Assembly (NCBI RefSeq): GCF_000143415.4 | Contig: NW_003314263.1 | Span: forward strand, 3,221,436-3,285,435 | Direction of reading: 5' to 3' | Source of the DNA: Selaginella moellendorffii | Taxonomy: Eukaryota > Streptophyta > Lycopodiopsida > Selaginellales > Selaginellaceae | DNA length: 64,000 nt | Program-made: the position numbers and the translations under genes | Part shown: in pieces, positions 10,886-23,390 of the stretch | Numbering within the stretch: the first letter of the stretch is position 1 | Layout of the letters: the number at the start of each line of letters is the position of its first letter | The notes under the pieces: model-generated | What the model was told of the DNA's origin: nothing | The model's input: only the letters and a program-made list of their open reading frames with translations | The model's database searches: none

Positions 10886-11206
10886 GTGGCATCAAAAGAG
10901 GAGGCTGTGCGACTTTCGGGGAAACGTGAAGGAAAAGTTCGGTCACTGGAGAGAGGAATGGCTATACATGCCGAAGCTGCTAAAGGTGGTGTCGAGTTGG
11001 AGTATTTGGTCGCAAACACGCTGGTGGATTTCTACGTCAAATGTGGGAGCTCAGCAGACGCTCGCAGAGTTTTTGACAAGATGCCACTGCACGATGTCGT
11101 GTCCTGGACGGCGCTGGTGCTGGGCTACGCTGGAAACGGTGAAGGCCAGGCGGCCTTGGATCTCTTAGAGGACATGCAACGTCGGGGCTGTACACCGAAT
11201 GCTTAA
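10886..11206 (+). pseudogene. PPR protein fragment, copy A
   Basis: About 106 codons encode roughly two pentatricopeptide repeats of the plant PLS type. One carries the phrase HAEAAKGGVELE..VANTLVDFYVKC and the next DVVSWTALVLGYAGNGEG..ALDLLEDM. PLS proteins normally have many such repeats plus E/DYW domains and act in organelle RNA editing or processing; here only a fragment exists, ended by a stop at 11206. The frame carries on directly toward the TEBICHI-like exons about 180 bp later, so a fused transcript is conceivable. It is most likely a captured fragment. Confidence 0.8.
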
Positions 11207-11379
11207 GCTCACTACTTTGAGTGCATTGTTAGAGGGACAAGAAAGCAAACGAGAAGAAATCCTGGCGATCTGTCTCCAGTAAGTGACGATGATCTTTTTT
11301 CTTCATTCTTTTTTGCTGATGCCTGTGTTTGGTTTCAGTGGTGTTTCCCCGACAAAAAAGGTAGCAGCTACCTCTAGAG

Positions 11380-14104
11380 ATGTTTTGCAAGAGAAGAGCG
11401 AGAAGATGGACGTCTCTCCAAAGCAAAGCTTTGAGAAACGAGATGGCGATTCCTCTCGGTGCAACGGCGGCTGAAATGGTTGAAGTGGCTGACAGAAAAT
11501 TACCGCCCTTTCAGTACAGTGCGAAGAAGCTACCATGCACTCCTCATGCAAGCGCTGGAAATGGCGGCGATCCCAATCCGAACTGGCTAGTCGACAACAA
11601 GTATGTATCACCAGGAGATAGCTTCTGGGACGAGGCAATACGCGTCCTTGGGAGCAAGAAGGGTGACTGCTCGGAAGTTAAGTCGCGTATCAACCCTGAC
11701 GGCCCGAATTTATTGAACTCTCCGCTACCGGTCGTGTGCTTCGACTTTGCGAGTCATGACAACGTTGGCAAAGAAGCTGCTGCAGCTCCCACTGAAGAAG
11801 GAAAGGCAATCGTGAACGATCCGTCGTCCTCAGTCTCCGGTGAGAAGTTGTCCGATTGGCTTCCGGCTGAATTATGTGAAGGATGCTTTCGGAAAGCGGT
11901 TAGAAGACTGTATCAATGGCAGGTAAGCCAACTGTTTGTGATTTTAGTGCCTACTTACAAGAAACTACAGGTTGATTGTCTACGCCTTGATGGAGTTTTG
12001 GATGGTAAAAGTCTTGTTTACTGTGCCTCGACAAGGTGCTTGAGATTTCTTATTTAGTTTTCTTTTATGGTAATCCTTAAAGCTTTTTGACAGTGCAGGA
12101 AAGAGTCTTGTTGCAGAAATTTTGATGTTAAAAAGAGTGCTGGCGACAGGGAAAATGGCAATGCTGGTTTTACCATATGTCGCGTTGTGTTCTGAGTAGG
12201 TATGCTTGGTTTTGTTTTGTCAAAACATCAACTGGTTTTTACTTTGCTAGACAGAGCATTTAGAGGCGTACTGGAACATGTGTCCGTGGATATTTTGGGA
12301 CTCACGGGAGTAAAGCGCTACCTCCAGATACGTCACTTGCAGTTCGTAGCATCAAAAAGCGAACTCACTCATCAATAAGGTGGTAGAGGACGGGCGGCTG
12401 TCCGAACTAGCAGTCGTAGTTATAGATGAGGTTCATATGGTATGTATACTGACTTCCCAATATCTTTCTTATAACAGTCTGGTGCAGGTTGGAGATAAAG
12501 AGAGAGGTTATTTGCTAGAACTAAGCTACGACATGGGGCCGGTAAAAGTGACTATGAAAGCAGCAGCCCCACGAGGTTGCAAATTATACGAATGAGTGCA
12601 GCGATGCCTAATGTAGCAGCCGTTGCATCATGGCTTCAGGTATTGCAATCTTTTATTCAAGTCTTACAGACCATGATGATAATTTGCAGGCTGCATTTTA
12701 TGAGACTAACTTTCGCCCAGTTCCTTTAGACGAACACATTAAAGTCATTTACGATACTAGTATGAATACTGTTCGTGCTCTAAGAGCAGGCTCTGAACTT
12801 AGCGGCAAGGATCCAGATCACATCGTCCATCTGTGCCATGAGGTTACTTTTGTGTTTTGACAAAGACCTTTCACAGGTCTTACTGATTTCAGTTTGTGCT
12901 CTTTGTTGTCTAGGTGGTTAGTAAGGCCATTCTGTGCTTTTGTTTTGTTCAAGTCGTCATGCCTGCGAAACCACTGCCCGACGAGATACAGGCAAATGGC
13001 TGGGAGAGCAGGAAGAGCAGGGATAGACACGCATGGCGAGAGTGTAAGACTTGTCTCGTTTATGTATTCTGAAATTTGCCGAATGTTGGTTTTGCAGATA
13101 TTAATCTGTAAAAGTGAGGAGCTTCCCATTCTGAAAGAAGGTTGTCAACCGTTGCAGTCATATCTCGCCGAGGAAAAGAATGGAATGATGAGAGCTCGTT
13201 TTGGAGGTGGGCACAGGATGTCAACCGCTCTGCACTCTTCTCAACTCTACACAGCCTTTTGATGAAGTCGTGAAGTCTGCTCAAGATTCTTTGCTGTGCC
13301 ACAAGCGACTGATAGAGTGGGATCAGGAGTTACAGATCTACAAAATCAGTCCATTAGGAAAAGCAGCGTTTGGCAGTTCGCTCAGCCCGGAAGAATGCTT
13401 GGTACGTTCTCGCCCGTTTTTGCTGGCAATGACGAATTTTAATTATGCGGATGCAGGTTGTCTTTGAGGATCTTGCTAAAGCCCCTGATAGTTTTGTTTT
13501 AGCGTCGGATTTGCACCTTGTCTACGAGGTTACTCCTATTCACATGAAGCGTGTGTATTGACGCTTTTTTTGTGGCTCTTATATTGTCCAGGTATGTATG
13601 GTCGACCTTTGTTCCATAGTACTGAAGTTTCGCCACTAGGAAGTGCCGCTAATGGACGTCTGCAGTACGTTCAAGGTGCCGAGGGGCACCGTGCAAGCTC
13701 TTCGATTGTTTTACCTTTGTTTTATGTTTTCACAGGCTGCACGAGCTAGATGTTTATACAAAGCGGGCTTACGAACAGTTGAAGCTGTAGCTGAGGCTAC
13801 AATTCCTGAACTTGCAAACGCGCTGCGTGATTCTTCATTCAAAGAACAGCAGTGGATGTACGCTGCAGCAGCAAAGACAATAAGAAACGGAGCAAGGAGA
13901 ATTGTCCTGGATCGAGCAGAAGAGGTGCGAATAGCTGCTTTCTCGGCCTTTCAAGCTCTTGGAGCAACGATTCCGCATTCGCTGTCACAGTCTTTATATG
14001 CCAGTGTTGAGAGGCCTCAGGCTGAGACAGACGAGATGGCCATATCTCCAAAGCGAGACGAGGGCAAGGCTGACGTTCATAGCACTGACAGTTGGATTGG
14101 ATGA
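11380..14104 (+). pseudogene. TEBICHI/POLQ-like helicase, copy A (broken)
   Basis: Spliced segments match the helicase half of plant DNA polymerase theta (TEBICHI). There is an N-terminal exon (11380-11925), then LYQWQVDCLRLDGVL, motif I (T-S-A-G-K-S, rebuilt by an intron ending near 12092), motif [10 protein letters not shown] near 12420, MSAAMPN near 12595, a [12 protein letters not shown] exon and [10 protein letters not shown] (motif VI, near 12990). The HhH-like C-terminal exons include ARCLYKAGLRT and IRNGARRIVLDRAEE. The region between LCHEV and motif VI (motifs IV and V) is missing, a stop replaces a codon at 12197, and frameshifts occur before motif II and around 12580. The polymerase domain is absent. 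In intact form the enzyme acts in theta-mediated end joining. Confidence 0.85.
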
Positions 14105-14329
14105 CAGCAAGAAAATGGTAAGCATGGCTCCAATGCGTTTGGAGGCTTGCGGAAAAGAAGGCCAGCACAGTGAAAACGGCAACATAAACAAAGTATTATA
14201 TGCACGAGGGCAGGGCTCGTTTCTTTCTTTCCAGTATATTGGACTTCTTTCAAATAAAAAGTCACATCTTAGATCTGGAAACAAGGTTTTGATACATGCC
14301 CAGGCTGATAAGACTCGATTTCAGGACCA

Positions 14330-14638
14330 GTGGAAAATTCTTGTTGTGAATCAATTTAATACTATTGACATAGGTGCATTATACCTTCTCGGATCAATGG
14401 TATTCTCTCCTTTAATTCACATAACTACATCATGTATTCTTGGATTTCCATCTACATCTGTATTTGTCTTTTGTATTTCTTCCTCTATGTCTTTTAGCAT
14501 CTTAAAGGCTTTAGCATAGGGATTTATATCTCGCAATAATATATCTAACTCCCTCATCAGCTCTTTATTGCATTTCATGTTATATTGATTTTTCATCTGT
14601 GCTTCAATGGCATGTAATGTACATCTCGACACTTCCAT
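14330..14638 (-). pseudogene. Helitron-like coding remnant, copy 1
   Basis: The minus-strand frame 14638-14417 encodes a segment with LLRDINPYAKAFKMLKD, followed after a stop by a DPRRYNAP-type motif. Both resemble the N-terminal region of Helitron Rep/helicase proteins, which reads 'NPyaxxFr' and later 'xRRYNxPxxxEVA'. It lies at the junction between the TEBICHI remnant and the LTR palindrome, with a second copy at 30730-31025. The match is short, so the call is tentative. Helitrons are known to capture and shuffle plant gene fragments. Confidence 0.5.
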
Positions 14639-15690
14639 GTATCATGTGTTGGTCCTTTTGTGTCCATTTTTTAGAGACTCACTTATTGCTTGTTCTTTGA
14701 GCACTTTATTGAGAGTTGCACTTCAAGTCAGCATTTTTAGTCCAAATGTGTTACTCTTGTTTGGCTTCCATTTCAGCCATTACCACGTGGCACCCTTTTA
14801 GCTCCACTTTTGGGGCTTTAGGATTTGTGTCTCATAAATAGGTGGGGATTGTTATTTCTTTCAAGTGATATATTCGCAAGTATTTTATTTGTCAATTGAT
14901 GATACTGTATTTTTTGAGCTGTCTTTTGTAAGTTATTTAGCATGCTATTTACAATCAATGGTAGTTAGGCTTTATCATTGAGTTCTCTTGATAATATACT
15001 TGCTATTGAAATTTTTTAGATAGTTAGTACTATAATTTTAACCTTTAATGATTTTAGTGGTTCCTATACATTAATTCTAGTTGATCAAATGATAACTTAA
15101 TTAGAATACTTTTATTTTCTAATCTAAGAGTTATTCAATGATAATTTAGTCTTTAAAATATCATTATCTCTAACTTTGATATTATCCATTTATTGATTGG
15201 GCCAATATAGGTAGATTGACTTCAACACTTTATGTGCATAGTGAAATCTTTAGTCATGAGGTAGCTATTGTAGACTCGTCATATCACCCACCTTTCTCTC
15301 TTGATGTTTGTTATTTTGTATAAAGGGTGTGATTGTGTAAACAATTCTAACTGCCTATTTACAATAATCTATCTAAACCTTATCAATTTATTTGCTCATG
15401 AGTGTTAAGGCCTCTAGCTTCTCTCTCTATATAACCTATAGATAGGTGTAAGATATAAATCTCTAAGCCCCAAAGTGGAGCCAAAAGGAGGCCATGTGGC
15501 AATAGCCAAAGCAAAAGTCCAATGAGTGTAACACATTTGAACCAAAAGCTTCAACTCCTAAACTGGAATTCCCAAAAAATTGCTCGAGGAATGAGTATGA
15601 AATGATTAGTGAACGAGTCTCTACAAAAGGACATAAGAGGGACTAACACATGGCAAGTATTGTGACACATGGAAGTGTCGGGGCTGAGTT
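14622..15690. repeat. LTR-like palindrome, copy 1
   Basis: The left arm (about 14622-14860) is the reverse complement of the right arm (about 15450-15688). Both carry the ccccaaagtggagcc...accacgtgg-type sequence found at 2719 and 5040. The spacer of about 590 bp (14861-15449) is AT-rich and shows no gene. The arrangement parallels the facing arms at 2700-5075 but with a different spacer. Confidence 0.75.
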
Positions 15691-16846
15691 TGAGATGGAG
15701 TTTGAGAAGTAGTTTGAAATGGAGTTTGATAACAAGTTCAAATGGAGTCTAAGATGGAGTCTGACAAAGAGTCAAAGAAAGAGTCTAAGATGGAGGCTAA
15801 GACTGGGTCCAAGATCAAGAGCAAGACTAAGTTCAAGTCCAAGTCCAAATACTAATACAGGTCAAGGGGTGAAAGTTAAAAGCGATCATCCCCTAGGGGT
15901 GGGGGGGATGCAAGGGTCCAAAGGTATAGTAGGGAGAGTGTGGGGGTTGGACTTTAGTGGAATTAGTTTGACTAGGAAAGACCAGTATGTATGTCCATGT
16001 GTTAGGTGATAATATATCCACTAAAGAGTCCAAAGTTAAAGTGAATACAGACAAATAAATGGGGAAGCTTGTGAAGTGTTCAAGAGCCAACTCTAGTTCC
16101 CCTAGGAGATCAAATGGTTAATGCTCCTAGTCCAAGCGTAGGTGGCACTACCTACTTGTATATCTAGCGTGGCTCAACGAAACCTTGCTCTAAACCCATG
16201 GCTAGAGCACCTAAAGACAGAAGGTGGGGAGAGTACCCATGAGGCTTGCGTAGGGCCACAGTATTCAAAAATGTTGTCATAAAGTCCTAGATTGTGAAAA
16301 GGAAGATAAACAGTCCTCTGGTGTAGTGACCAAGGATACAGTCACATGGTGAGGAAGTCTCAAAGGACAATGGGACTTGGTGGTCGAGTCTGCAGGCCTT
16401 GACTCAATGGCAGTGTTGGCAAACATGGCCATGGACAAAAAGAGACTTGGTGGGGACTAAAAAAGGGATATTGGGGAAGGCTATTCCCTATGGGCATCCT
16501 AAAGATGCTAAGAAATGGATCTGAGATGATCACTATTGGATGGATGGCCCAGTCTTTGAGAGATAGGACTGTGATATAGGTGGTGTTGGATCACCGGTGT
16601 GACAAAAGTGAATGGGTATGGTTTTAGTGTAATGGGTTGATATGTCGGTGGTACCTTTGGGCGTCGGTCATGAGATTAGACACGTGGAGCACTTAGACCA
16701 AACGCAAAGATTAAGTGGCATGAATGTCATTCTGGGGGCTATCAAGCCCGAAGTCTAGAATAGGATTTATAAAAGTTATAAGTGAGACTCCTCCAAGTGG
16801 TGGTTAAGTGACTAAAGAAGAATGGAAAGTTTAGTCATTTACAATT
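15450..16846 (+). mobile_element. LTR-like segment ending at a primer-binding site
   Basis: The segment is collinear with 2700-4372 and ends in ...gtcatttaca at 16843. It includes a degenerate GA-rich tract at 15690-15850. The boundary with the interior is fixed by the iMet-type primer-binding site directly downstream. I cannot fix the 5' edge of the LTR, because the palindrome arm overlaps it. No matching 3' LTR of the same sequence was found downstream in this copy. Confidence 0.65.
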
Positions 16847-16860
16847 TGGTATCAGAGCTA
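16847..16860 (+). promoter_or_regulatory. Retroelement primer-binding site (tRNA-iMet type)
   Basis: The sequence tggtatcagagct matches the 12-13 nt stretch complementary to the 3' end of plant initiator tRNA-Met, the usual primer for minus-strand DNA synthesis in plant LTR retrotransposons. It lies 3 bp after the LTR-terminal ..ttaca. The inverted counterpart (gctctgataccaa) is at about 33376-33389. Confidence 0.85.
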
Positions 16861-19800
16861 TTCTTTAGTTTGACTTTTATTGGTGGTCAAGTATATCATC
16901 CCTTGTATTAGCATCAAAAAGTTTTAGGATTAGGCCTATCCTAGAGAAGTAGTATGTCAAGAGGACATAGCTTTCCACTCTAGTTCATATGTGAACTTGT
17001 ACGCAATGTGGTGGATAGAAAGAGGCCAGTAAGGGAATGACTTTGGGATCTTGGGAACAATATAAATTTTCCTCAAAGAATGATCACGGAAAAGATAGAG
17101 ACTCCAAAACAATAAAGGAGTCACAAAATTATCCTTATATAGTTGGGGCTGGTGCTCATGAATTTGAGACTAGAGTTAATGATTGTAGGAGGTTAAATAT
17201 GAAGGAGGACACAAGTCCTTGAAATGATAGTTATGGCTACCTTTTATAAATGCTGGAACAAACCCAAGGAATTAGAGGTGTACTTAGAGGATGAGTTGGT
17301 ATTATTATCATATGGATGGATAGTCCTAAGGGGCAAAGGTAGCCTACAGGGAATGAAAAAATAATCAAGTGTCAGAATAACACTTACAAAGGTGGTTCTT
17401 GTGAGTAGGACATGAATACAAGAAGTTGTATTCCAATAAATTAACACCTCAAAAATAGCTATGAAGCTAGGATTTTATGGGTTATCAAATTAACAAAGTC
17501 CAAAAAGCTGAATGACTCGAGTAGAGTCAAGGAATAGTCCTGGTGAAAGCATTTAGACTAAGGTGTGTTGCACCCTATGAAGGACAAGGATGATCATAAG
17601 ATCCAAGTATGAGAACAGTAGGTATCTCATTGATGGTAAAATGTGTTATACTAAAGTTGTGGGAAAGGTGTTCTTGGAAGAAAGCAACTTTGGCATAAAG
17701 TTGCGTATAAATACCATAGTGCAGTGTTAATTGATAGTTAGCATGAGAAACGACTACTTTGGTCTTAACAAAAACCTAGACACAAGTGGAAAGTGTTGTA
17801 AAGATAGGCTTGTAAAGCCGATGGTGTGGAGATACCAAATGTGCCAATGTATAATGCCTTGAGGTCAAGTTAGCGTGTTCATGAGAACCTCTTGCCAAAG
17901 GAATCTCAATAAAAATAAGAATTGCATACCCTAAGCTAAAAGGTATGCAGTTAGAGTGTGGTGACCCAAATAATGAAAAAAGTGTGGAAACACTAGTAAT
18001 GAATTGTAAGACTTGATAATTATGAGACAACTAAGCAAAAGGTGCAAAATAATTAATTAGATTGGTAGAAGTTAATTACCCAAAACTTCTTATGGGGATA
18101 AAGAGGTTAAATATACCCCTCCGGGGGATAAATTGTTTATGTTGAGATATAGTTAGAAGGAGAATAACTAAAGGGAAAGCATAATACCACAAATAAGTAG
18201 GGAAGGTGAAATATTCCTATAGTTCATGTTAGAGATCTTGTTTTTGTGTGAATGATCTTTGCAACCATTGGTATAGTATCTCTATGGCAAAAAACATAGC
18301 AGTAAAAGGAGAAACTGTGGGTTATAGTGGATCAATTAACAAAGTAGATGTGGTTGTTGGCTCTTTAGAAGACTATTATTGCTTTAAACTTAATTACAGT
18401 TTACTTGGAGAAGGTCTTTCTTGATTTAATTTATTGGAGGACATTGTTAGTGATTGAAATTCAAAGCTCACTAATGGATTTTTTAAGAGCTTTGTAAAGG
18501 TTATGCAAGTGACTTTAAAACTCTCAAGTGGAGATCATCTTTAAATGGATAAGTAGACCAAATGTGTGAATTAGGTGGTAGAGGATATGCTACACTTTGC
18601 ATTGGCCAAAGCCAAAAACAATGGAATCTATGTTTTTATTGGTGTAATTTGTATATAATAATAGTCAGCATATTGGAGCCATGATAAGTCCTTACTTTGC
18701 CAAGGCATCCCCAAATATCATTGAAGTTGGTTGGGATGGCATTTGAACATGAGAAGCTTGATTCAAAGGCAACTAATATAGTTATAAAACTTGATAAAAT
18801 TCTAGTGGTGTGTAAACATAATTTACATGCAACTTAGAACATGGCAAAAAAGTTTGCAAATGAGTATTGCCAATTTTGAAAATATAAGTTGGGAAATCTC
18901 ATCTTTGTGTGAGTGATCTTTCCTTCAAGTGAGTGATGAAACACCTTAGTGCTTTTATAGAGTGGGAAGAGTGATACACTTTCTCATAAATGTGCTAGTT
19001 CATATGAAGTTTTGGAGTGCATTGGTAAAGTGGCTATGATTGTTAGCTAGGGTGAATATTCATCTAGTATTTTATGTTAAAGATGTACTATCTCAAAGTG
19101 AAGGGCCCAATGACTCCTTGATGTATGGATGTTGAACCAAGAACTTAAGTAGAGTTCTCGAGAAACATCCTTGGAACAAGTCCTTTTGTTAAGGGGAAGA
19201 ATTGTTAGGTGTCAGTTTTGACCATGTAATCAATGTGGATCAAAAGGAAGCTCAAAAGTATATTAAGGTATGGACTTAGGGTAAGGAACTTAACCCTATC
19301 TTAAGGGCTCATAGTGGCAATAGTGGTGCAGTAGAGCTTTTAGCTTGGGGGTGGTTGGGTGGTGAAGAACTTCAAAAGGAGGCATAACTTAGTTTAGGTG
19401 AGGTTAGGCATTTTTGTTTTTATTATTTAGCACCAAGTCATAAACAGGCCACGACGTTGTCTTTGCTTTCTGTCGCTAAAGGGACTGTGGACTACTCTAG
19501 TCAAATCATAGCCTTTTTTATCAACATCATGCTGACTAGTCACAGTCAGATTATCATTGTTGACTGATTGGTCAGCGTCTATGCTGACTGGTTGGCAGAA
19601 TAGTCACAATTAGTGTACAATGTTGACTAGTCAATGGTTGACCTACAGCTCTTTAAAGCTACTCAAAAGTCAAGTTTGAGTGAATTCATGAAAGTTTTTC
19701 CTAAGATACTTGGGTACAACCCAATATTTTAGAATCCTTATGTAACATGCACAATAGCAAATAACTCTTGCTCAAAATTTAAATACCTCTTCTCAGCATC

Positions 19801-20190
19801 ATTAAACTTACAATCTCATAAGCAATGGCATGCCCATTTGCATAGAATAGCCTAAAGTGCACCATATGCACAATATATATATCATAATAATTGTGTCACA
19901 TCAAGCACTGCCATTCTTTTTGAGAAGGGTTAAAATAAATAACGCTCCGTGAAAAAGCATGCCCATACCTTATTAGGATATGGTTTATTGTCCTCTTAGT
20001 GTCCTAACAGTGAACTAAAATAACAGTGAACTAGCAAGGAATCCAGCTCTGCTGCATAGATAGTAATTATGTTTTTTAATATTATCATTTTAAATAATTT
20101 CTTTATAGACTATGTTTTTTGTGTTGTATAGTGTTTGTCTTTAGGATTTGTAAATTGTAATAGAAAATGCAAGCTTTATAGAGAACTACT
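16861..20190. other. AT-rich retroelement interior, no intact gene
   Basis: No domain is recognisable in any frame. The longest plus frame (17037-17222, 61 codons) may be a gag remnant from its position after the primer-binding site, but its sequence does not prove it. A purine-rich ttaaggggaagaat followed by tgttaggtgtcag at about 19190-19215 resembles a polypurine tract plus 3' LTR start; no matching 5' copy is visible. The whole stretch is repeated at 34186-36560. Confidence 0.5.
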
Positions 20191-21101
20191 ACCATTTTAT
20201 AATGATTTGCATTTCTCCATTCTTTTGGTTTCAAAGAGATTATTGGTAGAATTTTTTTTATTTACATATCATTATGTAAAATCTTAACTTCAATAATGTT
20301 TGGTAAAACCTTGGTTATGATAGTTTATTTGTGTTAATATTAAGTAAGAGCATTATGATACAGCTGATTTTTATGTTTAGCTTATGTGAAGGCATTCCAG
20401 ACAGTGTTACCAAGTTTAAAAGGATAGTCAAGCATCTTCTCATTTGATTCTGTCTCTACAGTATCAATGCTCTTGTATGTTGTTGTTGCTCATTCTTGAA
20501 AGAATTTAGTCATTTACTTGTAAAGAGAGGTCATTTTAAGTTGTGAGAATAGCCTTTCGAAATAGGCTTAAGTTGTTTGTCTCTATATGTTGTTCAAACA
20601 TACTATCTATCAATTGATATAAGTTTTAAGATAATAAGTTCATTATACATTCATAACTTGGACAGAGCATGACTTCATAACTTTTTGATAATGAGTGAGC
20701 TCTTGATAGAATATCTTGATAAAACAGAAAACTGGAAAACTCAGCTCTTGAAACTTATATCAATCTCTTTATAAGTAAATGACTAAATCCTTTCAAGAAT
20801 GAGCAACAAGAAGGTACAAGAGCATTGATACTGTAGAAACAGAATCAAATGAGAAGATGCTTGACTATCCTCTTAAAATTGGTAACACCGTCTGGAATGC
20901 CTTCATATAAGCTAAACATAAAAATCAGCTGTATCATAATGCTCTTACATAATATTAACACAAATAAACTATCATAACCAAGGTTTTACCAAACATTATT
21001 GAAGTTAAGATTTTACATAATGATATGTAAATAAAAAAAAATTCTACCAATAATTTCTTTGAAACCAAAAAAATGGAGATATGCAAATCATTGTAAAATG
21101 G
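20191..21101. mobile_element. Foldback element with 338-bp inverted arms, copy 1
   Basis: Bases 20191-20528 are the near-perfect reverse complement of 20764-21101, with about 235 bp between them. The arms start ccattttataatgatttgc and are AT-rich, and no protein is encoded. Inside the spacer a second short complementary pair (attgatataagttt near 20612 and aaacttatatcaat near 20752) extends the stem. Such a structure fits a foldback or long-TIR non-autonomous DNA element, and its transcript would form a long hairpin. An equivalent element is at 36563-37462. Confidence 0.85.
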
Positions 21102-21174
21102 AGTCATGAGATTCTTACAACTTGCTTCTGAAAGTCTTCATGTTTTGCCCTTGTGCTTCGCAAATCTGTAGCAG

Positions 21175-21498
21175 CTGTTCCAGAAGATCGAGACGTCCCC
21201 GGTTTGTGTCTACAACACATCCAAACAGGAACTGGAGGAGATCATGAAGAATGGCCGCATGGCTCTGAGCTCGAACCCAATGTATCTGGTGATGGTAGTG
21301 CTGGATGTGAAGATCGTGAGTAGCATGTGCAACTCCAGCAAGGTTCTCATCACTATTAACTTCCAGAAAGCTTGCAAGGACAGGAGCATCGAGTATTACA
21401 TGTCAGAGAATGGCTTGATCTTCAGCAGTGGCTCCATACGGGTCAAGTACTTCAAGCAGGTGGTGGAACTGCCAAGCAACAAACTGCTGCTCTAGCTC
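21175..21498 (+). pseudogene. Unrecognised conserved exon, copy 1
   Basis: An open segment preceded by 'tctgtagcag', which could be a splice acceptor, encodes about 107 residues. It includes YNTSKQELEEIMKNGRM and a hydrophobic VMVVLDVKIV stretch, and ends in a stop at 21496-21498. Codon use is GC-richer than the flanks, and the second copy (37537-37857) keeps the frame with one amino-acid change visible, so it was once coding. The 'T-S-K-x-E-L-x-x-I-M-K-N-G' phrase faintly recalls the start of PARP-like folds, but I cannot support that. No upstream exon is visible within the AT-rich repeats. Confidence 0.45.
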
Positions 21499-21751
21499 CG
21501 GCCAAGGGCCTCGGTTCTTAAGAGTAGTTAGATCTTTTCTCAAGTATTGGAACGAATCTATAAGAAAGTTTTCTAGATATTTAATTTAATCAATCAGTCC
21601 TCGTTTGGCTAAAAAAAAAAACAAAAGATAAGAGAAAACACATCCTCATACCATAAGCTACTCTTCCACTGGGATCGTCCCCTTCTTGCTCACGTAGATA
21701 CCATCCAAGTCCTTGTCATCCTTATGTCGCCCTTGCTCTTTTAAATGTAGA

Positions 21752-22123
21752 TTCAATTGAGATTCTTTTCGGGCTTAATGGCTGGAGATGAAGACACGTG
21801 GGAAAAACAGTTGAGAGTGGAATTTTTTTTATTTTTTTAGGGTAAACCAGTTTTTTCGATGGTAAACCCATTTTTTTGAAGCATTTTTTCCAGGAGCGCT
21901 TATGTAATTCAGCATTTCACCGCAGTTGCACGTTCGCTGCTCTCATCAACCAGGACAGTCTGCAGATATTCTGGAGGAATAAGGCAGTTAAAAGGGCTAT
22001 GAAAAAACAAGTTTACCATCGAAAAAACTGGTTTACTCTTTAAAAAAAAAACATTCCACTCTCAACTGTTTTTCTCACGTGTCTTCATCTCCACCATTAA
22101 GCTTGAAAAGAATCTCAATTGAA
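21752..22123. mobile_element. MITE-like element with about 115-bp terminal inverted repeats, copy 1
   Basis: The left end (21752-21867, starting ttcaattgagattctttt) is the reverse complement of the right end (22011-22123, ending aaaagaatctcaattgaa). About 145 bp of non-coding sequence lies between. The flanks carry similar phrases (ttgctcttttaaatgtaga before and ttgctctgttaaatataga after), possibly a degenerate direct repeat. The counterpart at about 38110-38460 has lost part of its right arm. Confidence 0.8.
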
Positions 22124-22136
22124 TATGTTTTGCTCT

Positions 22137-23069
22137 GTTAAATATAGAAGGATGATTAATAAATTTTACAACAAACATGGAAGTATTTGTTTTTTTATTT
22201 TATTTTATTTCTATCCTGATCGCGCTTGTGCTTGGATTCCTCGTCTAGGGTTTTTATAGCTGGGAGCGATGCTTGCTAGATCGCCAATCGATGGAAGGAC
22301 GGCAGCGCTGGCACCAATGTATATGCATTTCAGTTGCCAGGGAGGAGCAAAATCTTGGAGCGATGGTGCAGCAATCTCATCGTCGCAGTGCAAAATGAAA
22401 CGAAGTAAGTTCATCGCCACGGCCGCTCTGGACAATGGACAATGAACAAGGCGCATTGGCATTTCTCTCCCAGCTCTAGTTTGCAAAGAAGAAAATCGCG
22501 ATCTTAGCTCATTCCTTTGTTTGCAAGGTCTTGGATCCACGGGCAACTCACGAGTGCTGGGCTTACAAGGTGGTTCATTTATTTCGCCTTCTTTGCTTGA
22601 ATGTTTCATTTTATTCCAGCTTAGATCAAAGAACGCTATCGTTTTAGCGATGGTGGAGAGCCTGGAGGAACGGCAGGACGGCCAATCTAGGCTGCCAGAG
22701 GAAATTCTGGTGTGGATGGAGTTATGGTCGTTGTGACGAGGTACCTATCATCGTTTTTCCAAACGAAAGAACAAAAACTAATTGGAAATCCAGGTACTTT
22801 GGTGGAACGAAGCTTTCGTTGGAGCTTATGGAGGAATCGCTGCTGACTGCCTCAAAGACGCACCGACGCACATTGCCAAAGCAAAGGTTTTCTTATGTAG
22901 TTTGGTGTTGTCTACTGACTTGCATCGAGTGTGTAGATCTACCTGGTTCTCAAGCCTGGCTTTGATCATCTTGGAGATGTGTACCCTCTCCTAAGCATTG
23001 GTGTTATTAGTTTCGATCTTTATGTCTTGATGGGCAACGAATCCAGCTTCAGCTTCAGCTTGCACAAGT
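22137..23069 (+). other. Upstream part of PPR-TEBICHI block, copy B
   Basis: This stretch is shared with 38460-39399 and its right part (from 22742) also with 10557-10885. Exon-like open pieces on the plus strand include 22521-22565 and 22620-22735 (ending VWMELWSL), separated by a gt...ag interval. They have GC-rich, host-like composition but no recognisable domain. They could be the 5' exons of the gene that donated the block. Confidence 0.4.
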
Positions 23070-23390
23070 GTGGCATCAAAAGAGGAGGCTGTGCGGCTTT
23101 CGGGGAAACGTGAAGGAAAAGTTCGGTCCCTGGAGAGAGGAATGGCTATACACGCCGAAGCTGCTAAAGGTGGTGTCGAGTTGGAGTATTTCGTCGCAAA
23201 CACGCTGGTGGATTTCTACGTCAAATGTGAGAGCTCGGCAGACGCTCGCAGAGTTTTTGACAAGATGCCACTGCACGATGTCGTGTCCTGGACGGCGCTG
23301 GTGGTGGGCTACGCTGGAAACGGTGAAGGCCAGGCGGCCTTGGGTCTCTTAGAGGACATGCAACGTCGAGGCTGTACACCGAATGCTTAA
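23070..23390 (+). pseudogene. PPR protein fragment, copy B
   Basis: This is the same two-repeat PLS-type PPR fragment as at 10886-11206, with a handful of changes (for example YFVANTLVDFYVKCESS) and the same stop after CTPNA. It sits about 175 bp before the TEBICHI-like exon in the same direction. Confidence 0.8.

Noticed and set aside
19190-19215. Firm 3' LTR call after a polypurine-like tract
   Set aside because: No matching LTR start is visible upstream, so only a tentative mention is made in the interior description.
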